Part shown: positions 6,529 through 13,727 of the stretch, one piece after another
Layout: each line of letters starts with the position of its first letter
Numbering within the stretch: position 1 is the stretch's first letter
Position numbers and translations under genes: made by a program
The notes under the pieces: generated by a model
Told to the model about the DNA's origin: nothing
The model's input: only the letters and a program-made list of their open reading frames with translations
Databases searched by the model: none
DNA from: a bacterium
GTDB taxonomy: Bacteria > Hydrogenedentota > Hydrogenedentia > Hydrogenedentiales > SLHB01
NCBI GenBank assembly: GCA_024231375.1
Contig: JAAEQP010001160.1
Coordinates: 1 to 13,727, forward strand
Length of the DNA: 13,727 nt
Direction: 5' to 3'

Positions 6529-7998
6529 ATGCGTTCCTGCACATTTTCCAGCCGTTCTGTTGCTGCCGTGGTGGCGTTGTTGTCCATCGGGATTCTCGCG
6601 GGATGTCCGCTGCCTGGAAGTAGTGCCAACTGGGTGACCAAAGCGGGTGGAGAAGGGTCGGATCGATCATACGGCATTGACGTGCTGACCGACGGCACAA
6701 GCTTGATTACGGGATACTTCACGGGCGACGCGCAGTTCTGCGGTTGCCCCGACGAGCGCGGTGATGTCAGCACGGGCGGGCGAAACGCCTTCGTGGGCAA
6801 GTGGGGCGCGGACGGCAACTTGGCGTGGGTGCGCAACAGCTCGGGCGACTCGGTGGCCATCGGGAATGGCGTGTGCGAGCTGTCGGACGGATCGATTGCG
6901 CTGACCGGATCGTTTACGGATTCGGTCACGTTTGGCGAGACGGCCGCCAAGGCCGTGACGCTGACAGCGTCGGGCGACATGGACATCTTCGTGGCGAAAT
7001 ACTCGGCGGCGGGCGAGTTCCAATGGGCCGTGAGGGGCGGAGGCTCGAGCCCTGACGCGGGGATGGGCATTGCACCCCTTGCGGGGGGCGGCATGGTCTT
7101 GACGGGATACGTCTCGGGCCCGACCACATTCTCCAGCGCTCCCGTGGGATCGAGTGACGTCTCGGTCCCCGCCGGACCCGGAGGCACGGACAGCGTGGTG
7201 GTTGTGTATACAACCAGCGGAAACGTCGGCGCCATTCGCGTTGACGGGGGGCCGACAGACGATGCTGGCACGGCCATCAGTGCATACGCGGACGGCTCAT
7301 TCGCCGTGACCGGGTACTTCGGTGGTGCGGCGACATTCTCGCCCTTGGCGATTACGGCGGCCGGGGGCCATGATGTCTTCGTTGCGAAGTTCAGTCAGGG
7401 ATTTGCGGCCGAATGGGTTGCGCGCGCCGGAGGGACCGGGGTCGATCTGGGAGAAGATATTCAAGTGACCGGCGATTCGTGCGTCGTGGCCGGGATGTTT
7501 TCCGATGCCGCGACCTTCACCGATGCGGTGTCGAAGGCCACGGTCGGGTTGACGTCTGCAGGCGGCACCGACGCCTTCCTGGCCAAGTACGACGCCAACG
7601 GCGATGTCCAGTGGGTGAAGCAGGCCGGCGGCGAAGAGGACGATGTGGCCCATTCGGTGGACGTGTCGGACGATGGCAGTGTGTACCTGAGCGGGTCGTT
7701 CCAGGACCTGGCGGCGTTCGATCCGGGTGCGTTCACAGAGCAGCATCGTTTGGCGAAGGGCCAGGACGACACGTTCGTGGCCGGGCTCACGGCGGACGGG
7801 GCCCTGCGATGGGTCCGCGCCGAAGGCGGTACGGCGTCGGACATTGCGTACGCCGTTGGCGCGTTGGCCGAGGGAGAAGGCTGCATCGCCACGGGCCGGT
7901 TCCGGGAACGGGCGTACTTTGGTCCCAATCCCGCGAACCGCACGGCGATGAACTCACTGGGATTCTGCGATTTCTTCGTGGCGCAGTACCTGAACTAG
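6529..7998 (+). CDS. seven-bladed beta-propeller lipoprotein (SBBP-like)
   Basis: This 489-residue protein begins with a lipoprotein signal: Arg2 and Arg9, a hydrophobic core, and the lipobox LAGC with Cys26 as the lipid-modified residue. The next residue is Pro27, not Asp, so in enteric terms it would not be held at the inner membrane. From residue 35 the whole protein is seven repeats of 61-69 residues. They have the pattern W-V-x-x-x-G-G-x-x-x-D, then D-G-S-x-x-x-T-G-x-F, then D-x-F-V-A-K-Y-x-x-x-G. This is the pattern of SBBP repeats, found in surface-exposed beta-propellers. The last repeat ends at the final residues with DFFVAQYLN. Likely role: an outer-surface binding or scaffold protein; no catalytic motif is visible. 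It has its own promoter and a strong ribosome-binding site. The ligand is unknown. Confidence 0.88.
   Translation: MRSCTFSSRSVAAVVALLSIGILAGCPLPGSSANWVTKAGGEGSDRSYGIDVLTDGTSLITGYFTGDAQFCGCPDERGDVSTGGRNAFVGKWGADGNLAWVRNSSGDSVAIGNGVCELSDGSIALTGSFTDSVTFGETAAKAVTLTASGDMDIFVAKYSAAGEFQWAVRGGGSSPDAGMGIAPLAGGGMVLTGYVSGPTTFSSAPVGSSDVSVPAGPGGTDSVVVVYTTSGNVGAIRVDGGPTDDAGTAISAYADGSFAVTGYFGGAATFSPLAITAAGGHDVFVAKFSQGFAAEWVARAGGTGVDLGEDIQVTGDSCVVAGMFSDAATFTDAVSKATVGLTSAGGTDAFLAKYDANGDVQWVKQAGGEEDDVAHSVDVSDDGSVYLSGSFQDLAAFDPGAFTEQHRLAKGQDDTFVAGLTADGALRWVRAEGGTASDIAYAVGALAEGEGCIATGRFRERAYFGPNPANRTAMNSLGFCDFFVAQYLN
6631..7995 (+). repeat. seven tandem propeller-blade repeats within the lipoprotein
   Basis: Repeat starts, by the first residue of the W-V-x-x-x-G-G unit, are residues 35, 100, 166, 235, 296, 362 and 428. 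These fall at bases 6631, 6826, 7024, 7231, 7414, 7612 and 7810. Spacings are 65, 66, 69, 61, 66 and 66 residues, and the last unit has 61. The fourth unit has Ala instead of Trp at its first position. The first unit carries an extra Cys-rich CGCPDE loop. The repeats are diverged at DNA level, so the array is old rather than a recent expansion. Confidence 0.85.
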
Positions 7999-8052
7999 GC
8001 GGCACGCCGCTCGACGGGCGATGTGTGCGGCCTGACTGGGAGTGCCCAGAGC

Positions 8053-8418
8053 ATGGCAGAACGCGGCTTTGTCGGGGACAACCATGCGCCGCTGGACTTG
8101 GCGCGGTTTCTGGAGATTACGGACAACGAGCCGGAAATGACGCTGGAGCTGATTGAGGCGTACACGGCCGACACGAGCGACCGTGTACGCCAACTCCGGG
8201 AGGCCTTGAGCGCAGGGGACGCGCCGAGGGTGCGAGACTTGGCGCACACGGTGAAAGGCAGCAGCGGCAACATTGGCGCCCTTGGCATGCAGGCGATTGC
8301 TTTGGAGTTGGAGGATCTGGCCAAGGCCGGTGTCCTGGACGGGGCACCGGCCATTCTCGAGCGGCTGCAAGCGGAGTATGTCCTTGTGTGCGGTGCTCTG
8401 CAGGCGCAACGGCCCTAG
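8053..8418 (+). CDS. stand-alone HPt phosphotransfer protein
   Basis: This small protein of 121 residues is one HPt four-helix domain. The phospho-accepting histidine is His65 in RDLAHTVKGSSGNIGALGM, the standard H-x-x-K-G-x-S-x-x-x-G-A box. The first helix PLDLARFLEITDNEPEMT is also typical. HPt proteins carry phosphate between a hybrid kinase's receiver domain and a final response regulator. ATG 8023 is an in-frame alternative start adding ten residues; neither start has a strong site (GGGAG at 8037-8041 sits eleven bases before 8053). It has no kinase next to it; the hybrid kinase at 10111 is the nearest partner. Its stop TAG shares the CTAG palindrome with the ancestral stop of the convergent HAD gene. 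Confidence 0.87.
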   Translation: MAERGFVGDNHAPLDLARFLEITDNEPEMTLELIEAYTADTSDRVRQLREALSAGDAPRVRDLAHTVKGSSGNIGALGMQAIALELEDLAKAGVLDGAPAILERLQAEYVLVCGALQAQRP

Positions 8419-9757
8419 GTAGCCGCCTTCTCGTCGAGAAACACGTTGTGCCGGAGGATGGCTTCGGGGATGCCGTGGGCGATGACGCTGGCGGCGCTGA
8501 AGTCGTGGCCCGTGGTCTCGGGGAAGGGCTAGGCGCAGCAGCACGGAATGCCGGTCGCGCGAATGGCGATGGTTCCCGATTCGCTGTCTTCAAATCCCAC
8601 AACCTGGTCGAAGGATGCCGGGGCGATTCCCATGCGGTGCAGGGCGATTGAGTAGAGGTCGCGGTGGGGTTTCAGCCGGATTTCGCTGGAGTCGGCGGCA
8701 GTGATGAAGGCGTCGTAGTAGCGGTCATAGGCCGCGAAGGCCTCGACAATGGGTTCGCGCCGTTCAGGTGGCAGGGGCCAGGACATCATCTCGCCGTGGA
8801 GCACACGGAACACTTCGGACAGTACGATCTCGGCCTCGTACCGAATGGAAGACGTGACAATGGCCGCCTTGCAGGGGTGGCGTTCAAAATGCGCACCCAA
8901 GGCGGCCAAACGGCGGCTGAAGACGTCCAGGTCGGCGGGCGCCGCCATATCCAGGCCCGTGAGATGCGCGGCCAGTGGATCGACCAGGGCGGCTGCATGC
9001 GACCCCAACCAGCCTTTGATGAGGGCCAGAAACACGCCGATACCCGGCATAAGTAGAATGAGACGCCGGTCGCGCGCGCCAAATACGTCTTCGGCCACAC
9101 CGTCGCCTTGCCTGGCCGCTATGCGCCCGAGAATCCAGTGGTACCGCTGATAGTAGACGTCGACCGCGGCGCGAACCCGGTTGTCGAAGGTTGTCAGGTC
9201 CAGGCGCGGGGCAAGTTCGTCCGCCAAACGGCGCAACGCCTCCCGGGACTCAGTGGTTTCGGCAGGTTCCGCGCCATCCGAAGCCGCGGCCCGCACCAGT
9301 CCGGCGAATCGGGCGTCGTCGACGATGTCCCCGATCCCCAAGGCGGCCAGGTTGGCCTCAATGTCATGCTTCCGCCCCTTGTCCTTCCCCGCCCCAGGGT
9401 CCAGGCGGCGGCGTTGAGATAGAACAGGCGGACGGCGTCCGCCGAGACGGCGGCGTCGTACGTGCGAACAAGGTATTCGACGTGCTTGGTGGTGCTGTTG
9501 CCGATGATGTGGGGATAGTCGCGTTCGCGGTCAAGGCCGCGCCATGCCGGGTCGGCGGCGTGCCCGGTGATGCGGCGCACCATGGTGTCTAGGGAATGGA
9601 GGCAGAGAGGCTCAGTAGTGGTTGTGGTGCCGTCCATATCCATGACGGCGCCGGTCATGCCCGCGCGGAGGGTGGTTCGCTTCGGGGGCAAGGGGTAGAC
9701 CTCGCAGGGAGGATGGACGTAGCTTGGATTGTGGACGACCGCGAAGCCGTCGCCCAA
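8415..9757 (-). pseudogene. HAD-family hydrolase broken by a frameshift and an amber codon
   Basis: Read on the minus strand, two frames together make one HAD hydrolase. The first frame (9757 to about 9395) holds motif I, VMDMDGTTT, with the nucleophile Asp at 9640-9638. The second frame (about 9395 to 8532) holds a large helical cap, motif II (IVTSS, about 8847-8861), the motif III lysine (8670-8672) and motif IV (GFEDSESG, about 8575-8599). The join needs one extra base in the C-run at 9392-9395. An in-frame TAG at 8529-8531 then interrupts it, but 37 more codons continue to a stop at 8415-8417 and encode a plausible HAD tail (HGIPEAILRHNVFLDEK). Of those 37 codons, 34 end in G or C, so they look coding. 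Repaired length is about 447 residues from TTG 9757. CTG 9817 and ATG 9658 are other starts; the frame is open up to a TGA at 9884-9886. All catalytic motifs survive, so inactivation would be recent, or one lesion is an assembly error. Confidence 0.8.
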
Positions 9758-9916
9758 CCGGCGAAGGAGGTCGATGCGTCGGATTGCGCGGCGAATCTGG
9801 GCAGGATCATGGAACAGGCCTCTGTTTGGTCTTAGTGCATGATGATGAGTGAGCCCGTACTGTGGCGTTCTCTTGGGTGCCGTTCAATCGGGGGTGGGGG
9901 CGGGTCGGCAATCTGC

Positions 9917-9945
9917 TTGACCTGACGTGCGGGTCGGCGTAGTCT
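9917..9945 (+). promoter_or_regulatory. candidate promoter for the hybrid kinase
   Basis: TTGACC at 9917-9922 matches the -35 consensus at five of six positions. After a 17-base spacer comes TAGTCT at 9940-9945, a weak -10 box (three of six). The same spacing and a similar TAGT-type -10 box occur before the lipoprotein gene. The transcript would start near 9952 and include the hairpin at 9989-10004 in its leader. Confidence 0.3.
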
Positions 9946-9988
9946 GATTGTAGCGGTACGTAGGGATTGGGTTTAGTGAGGGGCCTTT

Positions 9989-10004
9989 CGCCACGATAGT
10001 GGCG
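9989..10004. promoter_or_regulatory. perfect inverted repeat in the kinase leader
   Basis: CGCCAC at 9989-9994 and GTGGCG at 9999-10004 flank the tetraloop GATA. As plus-strand RNA, two U-G pairs and one U-A pair extend the stem to about nine pairs. No U-run follows on either strand, so it is not a standard terminator. It could be a leader hairpin or a protein-binding operator for the kinase gene. Confidence 0.4.
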
Positions 10005-10110
10005 GGAAGAGAATCGTGCCGATCATCGCAGGAAGGGATGTTCTAGAGGGAGCATCCTGAGTGGTTTGGACGTTAACGACGTTCGCACTTGCCTGGGGGA
10101 TTGTGCTGTC

Positions 10111-12873
10111 ATGAAGAATCAGGAACGCCGCAGTCGTCGGGACGTAGATGCCTCGTCGGAGGGTGATGCAGCGACACGTCCGAATCGCGGGGCCGGGCAC
10201 CATGAGAACGATGGGCATCTTGAGTTGATCGCGTCGCACGCCACCGATGGCGTGGCGTGTCTCACCACGGACGGCGTCATGCACTACGTGTCTCCCGCGT
10301 GGTGCGCTCTGTTCGGCTACGCGAAGGGAGAAGTGATCGGCCGGCCCGCCACGGACTTCGTACATGAGGAAGACGCTTCCGCTCTCGAAGACGCCATGGA
10401 ACGTTGTCGATCGGGCGAGCATGTAGTTCTTGTCTATCGGCGCAAGATGGGCGACGGAACCTTCGCTTGGTCGGAGTCCACGGGGCACATGGTGACTGAT
10501 GAACCCGATCATGCGGGCGAATTCATCTGTGTCACCCGCGATATCACCAAACGCAAGGGCGCGGAGGATGCGCTCCGGGAGAGTGAGAAGCGGCTTCGCA
10601 TGGTGCTGGACGCCGCGTGCGACGGGGTCTGGGATCAGGATCTGACGAGCCGGGAATTGCGATTCAACCCGCAATGGGCTGAGTTGCTGGGCTACGACCC
10701 CCACGACATCGTCCCGGACGCGTCGGTATGGCGGGAACTGATGCATCCCGACGACTGGCCGGACGTGGTCGCTGCGTTCGAGGACCATCTGGACGGGCGC
10801 ACGCCGCAGTTTCGGGCTGAGTTCCGTCTGCGAAACAAGGAGGGCGAATGGCAATGGGTTCTCAGCAGAGGTCGTGTGGTTTCCTGGAACTCCGACCTTG
10901 AGCCTGCCCGGGCGGTTGGGACGCTGACCGACATTTCGGATCGGAAAGCCGGTGAGCATGCCCTGCGCGAGAGTGAACACTACAACCGAAACCTTTTCGA
11001 ATCGTGTCCGGTGGGACTGATCTTGTGCGGATTCGACGGCCGGTTCATTGATGTCAACCCGAAGTTCGCGCGAATCCTGGGGCACAGTCGGAAGGCAGTG
11101 CTCGACATGGCGTGGCACGATGTGACGCCCCCTGAGTACACCCAGCCGGACCTGGGGCAGGTTCAGATCCTGCGTGACACGGGCACGTTTGGTCCGTACG
11201 AGAAGGAGTACGTCCGCAAGGACGGTTCGCGTGTGCCAGTGCGCTTGGTGGGCCGTGTGATTGAGAAGGGCGACGAGCGCTGCATCTGGTCGACCGTGGA
11301 GGACATCAGTGAAGCGAAGCTTGCGCGAGATGCATTGCGCCGTTCGGTGGAGCAGTACCGTACGGTGTTCGATTCTTCGGGGGACGGCCTGGTGATCTCG
11401 GACTTGGACGGGGTGGTGCGTGATGTCAATCCCGCGTTCTGTGCGATGCACGGGTATGCGCGTGATGAGCTGGTGGGGACGTATACCAAGGACGTGATTC
11501 ACGAGGACCATCATGCAGCGGTGGATGCGTTCCTGAGCCACGTTGCCAAGGGCGAGGGTATGGTGGTTCCCGGCGTTGACGTTCGCAAGGGCGGCGATGC
11601 CTTCCCCGTGGAGGTCCATGGGGCTCCGATCTCGTTCAACGACGCGCCCCACGTGCTCGCCGTGGTGCGCGACGTAACCGAACGGAAGCGGGCCGAAGAA
11701 GAGCGCCGGGCCTTGGAGGCCCGCATGCAGGAGGCGCAGCGCCGGGAGAGTCTGAGCAGTCTGGCGGGAGGGATCGCCCACGAGTTCAACAATCTCCTCA
11801 CCGGTATCCTGGGCAACGCGCAATTGATCCTGGACGGAGACGGCGACGGGGCCGAAGTCGTTCTTGGGGCCGAGGAAATCCGCGATTCAGCGATGCGCGC
11901 GGCCGACCTGTCTATGCAGATGCTGATTTTCTCGGGCCGTGGGGCCTACACGCTGGAGCCCATGGATTTGAACGCCACGGTAGACGAAGTCGCCCAGTTG
12001 GTGGCGGGCATCGTATCGAACCACGTGAGTTTGCAGTGCGACCTGTGCGCGGACGCGCCGGTATTCCGGGGCGACCGGGGCCAAGTGCGGTTGGCGATCT
12101 TGAATCTGGGAACGAACGCGGCGGAGGCTGTGGGCGACCGGGGCGGGAGTGTGTCGATTTCGACGGGAGTGATCGATTGCGACCGCGAGTATTTCCGAGG
12201 GAGCCAGCTTGGCGACGACTGTCCTCCCGGTGCGTATGTGTACGTGGAGGTGGCCGACACGGGGTGCGGTATCGACGAGGAGACCCTCGACCGCGTATTC
12301 GACCCGTTCTACACCACGAAGTTTACGGGCCGGGGTTTGGGATTGTCGGCCGTTATGGGGATCGTGCGCGCTCACTCGGGTGCGATACGAATCCATAGCA
12401 GGCCGGGCAAGGGGGCGACGGTCCGTGTGCTGTTTCCGAAGGCGGGGATCGTGGAGCCGGACACCGCGAACAGGGACGAGGGCGCCGATGACGCGGGAAT
12501 GGCAGGGCTGATTCTCGTGGTGGACGACGAGCGCACGGTCCGCAGTGTGTCGCGCAGGTTTCTGCAACGCGCGGGTTTCGAAGTGATCACGGCGAAGGAC
12601 GGTTTGGAGGCGGTTCAGGTGTACCGGCACCGGGGTGACGAGATCGCGCTGGTGGTGTTGGATCTCACGATGCCGTACATGGGGGGGCGCGAGACCTACG
12701 ACGAACTCCAGCAGATTCGTCCGGATGTACGCGTGGTCTTGGCGAGCGGATACAGTGAGGATGAGGTGGCCGGCCGTTTCGAGGACAGCGGCGTGGCCGG
12801 GTTCCTTCAGAAGCCGTTTCGAAGCGAGGATTTGGTGCGCGCCGTTCGGCGTGCGCTGGCCTCACAGAGATAG
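10111..12873 (+). CDS. soluble hybrid sensor histidine kinase (PAS x4, HisKA, HATPase, REC)
   Basis: This 920-residue protein has no membrane helix. Four PAS domains come first, at about 37-150, 161-275, 292-404 and 416-521; each ends in a D-I/V-T/S-x-x-K-like signature (RDITKRK, TDISDRK, VEDISEAK, RDVTERK). A coiled coil links the last PAS to the dimerisation helix with the H-box GGIAHEFNNLL, where His557 is the phosphorylation site. The ATPase domain has the N-box NLGTNAAEA (Asn669), DTGCGI (Asp716) and a GRGLGLS G2 box. A receiver domain closes the protein: Asp805/Asp806, phospho-acceptor Asp851 in LDLTMP, Ser879 and Lys901. It would sense an internal signal and phosphorylate its own receiver, then pass phosphate through an HPt. 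ATG 10111 was chosen over TTG 10066 because GGGGGA lies ten bases upstream; that spacing is long, so the start is moderately sure. Confidence 0.94.
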   Translation: MKNQERRSRRDVDASSEGDAATRPNRGAGHHENDGHLELIASHATDGVACLTTDGVMHYVSPAWCALFGYAKGEVIGRPATDFVHEEDASALEDAMERCRSGEHVVLVYRRKMGDGTFAWSESTGHMVTDEPDHAGEFICVTRDITKRKGAEDALRESEKRLRMVLDAACDGVWDQDLTSRELRFNPQWAELLGYDPHDIVPDASVWRELMHPDDWPDVVAAFEDHLDGRTPQFRAEFRLRNKEGEWQWVLSRGRVVSWNSDLEPARAVGTLTDISDRKAGEHALRESEHYNRNLFESCPVGLILCGFDGRFIDVNPKFARILGHSRKAVLDMAWHDVTPPEYTQPDLGQVQILRDTGTFGPYEKEYVRKDGSRVPVRLVGRVIEKGDERCIWSTVEDISEAKLARDALRRSVEQYRTVFDSSGDGLVISDLDGVVRDVNPAFCAMHGYARDELVGTYTKDVIHEDHHAAVDAFLSHVAKGEGMVVPGVDVRKGGDAFPVEVHGAPISFNDAPHVLAVVRDVTERKRAEEERRALEARMQEAQRRESLSSLAGGIAHEFNNLLTGILGNAQLILDGDGDGAEVVLGAEEIRDSAMRAADLSMQMLIFSGRGAYTLEPMDLNATVDEVAQLVAGIVSNHVSLQCDLCADAPVFRGDRGQVRLAILNLGTNAAEAVGDRGGSVSISTGVIDCDREYFRGSQLGDDCPPGAYVYVEVADTGCGIDEETLDRVFDPFYTTKFTGRGLGLSAVMGIVRAHSGAIRIHSRPGKGATVRVLFPKAGIVEPDTANRDEGADDAGMAGLILVVDDERTVRSVSRRFLQRAGFEVITAKDGLEAVQVYRHRGDEIALVVLDLTMPYMGGRETYDELQQIRPDVRVVLASGYSEDEVAGRFEDSGVAGFLQKPFRSEDLVRAVRRALASQR

Positions 12874-13031
12874 GGGGCTTCGGCGGGCCGACCCTTGCCC
12901 TTGAGAACGGCTTCGGAAAGGCCACACTCCGCGCCAATAGGGATTCGCGGCGTCATCGTGAGGTTGCATGCCGTTGTAGCACTGGCATTGTCTGTTCCGT
13001 CAGAGTCGATTGGGCGACGCCGATCAAGCCC
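12874..13031. other. convergent gap between the kinase and the DUF4838-type gene
   Basis: These 158 bases lie between two gene ends, so transcription must stop here from both sides. The only hairpin I found is GATTGG (13008-13013) with CCGATC (13020-13025), a six-pair stem with one G-U pair and a six-base loop, seven bases past the stop of the minus-strand gene. It has no T-run on either side, so it is at best a weak terminator. Nothing else is recognisable. Confidence 0.3.
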
Positions 13032-13727
13032 TTACTGGATCTTCTTCCCCCAATCCTCGACCAGTGTGTCGAGGTTCTTCGATGCTTCGCGGAAGTAGTC
13101 CATGTCTTCGCGCTTGGCGATGTCCTCGAAGCGGAATAGGATCTCCCGGTAGGCCTCGGGCCCGATGCAATCCGGGCCCTGGCACAGCTTCACGTACATG
13201 ATCGAGATTCGCTCCCGCTCGACCCTGCGCCGGATTTCCTCGCTTTCGGCGAGGGCCTCAGCCTCATCGAAGAGGGCGGTGGCTTGGTCCAGAAACTCGG
13301 GGGAGAAGGCGGGGTCCCGCATGCTGAATCGGATGCCGCCCTTAGGCTCCTCGGGCCACTGCATATTCCAGAGCAACTCGTAGTACTTCGAGATAGCGGG
13401 TGCCGCGTTCCCATAGTAGCCCCACACGAAGTCCTGCATGAGATCCCACACGTCGCGGTTCGGGTCCCAGAGCAGTTTCGAGATCACCCAGCAACGCATC
13501 CATTCGCGCTCAGCGCACCCGCTTTCGTAGTTGGACTGTGCCATGTACCCCTGTGCGTTGTTGCGCACGAAGAAGCGGATATTGCTGGCGATGGTGTCCA
13601 TGTTGGGCATGGGGGCGATCTGGTGGCTGAAGTTGATGCCGTAGTCCCACGCATAGATGCGATTGCAGACCTTGGACCAGCGTTCCACCATGGCCACGTA
13701 CTCGGGTTCCTGATCGGCTGGGGTGAA
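13032..13727 (-). CDS. DUF4838-type protein, C-terminal part
   Basis: The gene runs leftward and enters from the right edge, so only its last 231 codons plus the stop are present. The frame stays open to base 13727, so the in-frame GTG at 13697 is an internal valine rather than the start. The sequence resembles the C-terminal part of large DUF4838 proteins, which are carbohydrate-active-like proteins related to family 20-type glycoside hydrolases. Matching features are PMPNMDTIASNIRFFVRNNAQGYMAQSNYES-like order (read in pieces: PMPNMDTIASNIRFF, then GYMAQ), WVISKLLWDPNRDVWDLM, and DFVWGYYGNAAPAISKYYELL. A helical region with many Glu and Arg follows. A role in polysaccharide breakdown is likely from the family but not shown here, because the putative catalytic half is outside the window. 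Confidence 0.82.
   Translation of the reverse strand, partial: FTPADQEPEYVAMVERWSKVCNRIYAWDYGINFSHQIAPMPNMDTIASNIRFFVRNNAQGYMAQSNYESGCAEREWMRCWVISKLLWDPNRDVWDLMQDFVWGYYGNAAPAISKYYELLWNMQWPEEPKGGIRFSMRDPAFSPEFLDQATALFDEAEALAESEEIRRRVERERISIMYVKLCQGPDCIGPEAYREILFRFEDIAKREDMDYFREASKNLDTLVEDWGKKIQ

Larger units (their letters stand above)
9818..10110. other. divergent intergenic region between the HAD gene and the hybrid kinase
   Basis: This gap of about 290 bases separates the minus-strand HAD gene from the plus-strand kinase gene, so it should hold promoters for both. I see a candidate promoter toward the kinase (9917-9945) and a perfect hairpin (9989-10004). There is no convincing small gene. 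The minus-strand frame of the HAD gene stays open to 9884, so part of this gap may be its N-terminal coding sequence. No good promoter toward the HAD gene was found by eye. Confidence 0.5.

Noticed and set aside
8023..8052. Longer HPt start at ATG 8023
   Set aside because: It has no visible ribosome-binding site and the added ten residues lie outside the HPt domain; kept only as an alternative.
8529..8531. Amber codon read as pyrrolysine
   Set aside because: Nothing in the window points to pyrrolysine machinery, HAD enzymes are not known users, and the frameshift in the same gene argues for decay.
8388..9150. Plus-strand open frames inside the HAD region
   Set aside because: They are shadows of the minus-strand HAD gene, whose motifs I-IV are in order.
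9387..9397. Programmed -1 frameshift in the HAD gene
   Set aside because: The site does not fit the X-XXY-YYZ slippery pattern in the entering frame, and a second lesion lies downstream, so simple mutation or base error is more likely.
9973..11823. Open frame of 616 codons on the minus strand
   Set aside because: It is antisense to the PAS domains of the kinase, whose motifs are unambiguous, and its product has no recognisable domain.
13008..13025. Intrinsic terminator between the convergent genes
   Set aside because: The stem is short with a G-U pair and there is no T-run on either strand, so it is listed only as a feature of the gap.

Overview
The window looks like chromosomal DNA from a GC-rich, Gram-negative-type bacterium. 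It has an RND efflux pump, a lipobox lipoprotein and Shine-Dalgarno-led genes with frequent GTG starts. The gene set (a TMTC-like membrane protein with TPRs, a DUF4838-type protein, a seven-bladed propeller lipoprotein and a soluble multi-PAS hybrid kinase) is reminiscent of Planctomycetota, Hydrogenedentota or other PVC-like environmental lineages. That placement is inference from gene content only; there is no rRNA or other phylogenetic marker here. I see no tRNA, rRNA, CRISPR array, insertion sequence or attachment site.

Layout, left to right. 1-1817 (+): the 3' end of an RND efflux transporter gene, overlapped by GTGA with a membrane-anchored protein that weakly resembles ResB. 1942-6397 (+): a tight three-gene group of a multi-span TMTC/GT-C-like protein with a TPR tail, an MgtC/SapB-family membrane protein, and an exported SIS-like protein whose best start overlaps the mgtC-like stop by GTGA. 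6428-7998 (+): a candidate promoter, a stem-loop at the predicted mRNA 5' end, and a lipoprotein made of exactly seven propeller repeats. 8053-8418 (+): a small stand-alone HPt phosphotransfer protein. 8415-9757 (-): a HAD-family hydrolase gene broken by one frameshift and one in-frame amber codon; its ancestral stop shares a CTAG palindrome with the HPt stop. 9818-10110: a regulatory gap with a candidate promoter and a perfect hairpin. 10111-12873 (+): a soluble hybrid histidine kinase (PAS x4, HisKA, HATPase, REC). 13032-13727 (-): the 3' end of a DUF4838-type gene that runs off the window.

How the parts may work together. The kinase ends in a receiver domain and would need an HPt partner to pass phosphate on; the HPt protein 1.7 kb upstream is the obvious local candidate. 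The lipoprotein, exported SIS-like protein, TMTC-like protein and RND pump are all envelope or export functions, but nothing in the sequence ties them into one pathway. I do not see a clearly new defence or mobile system. The best leads are the doubly broken but otherwise intact HAD gene, the complete seven-repeat propeller, the two 5'-leader hairpins, and the GT-C/TPR-MgtC-SIS gene group.
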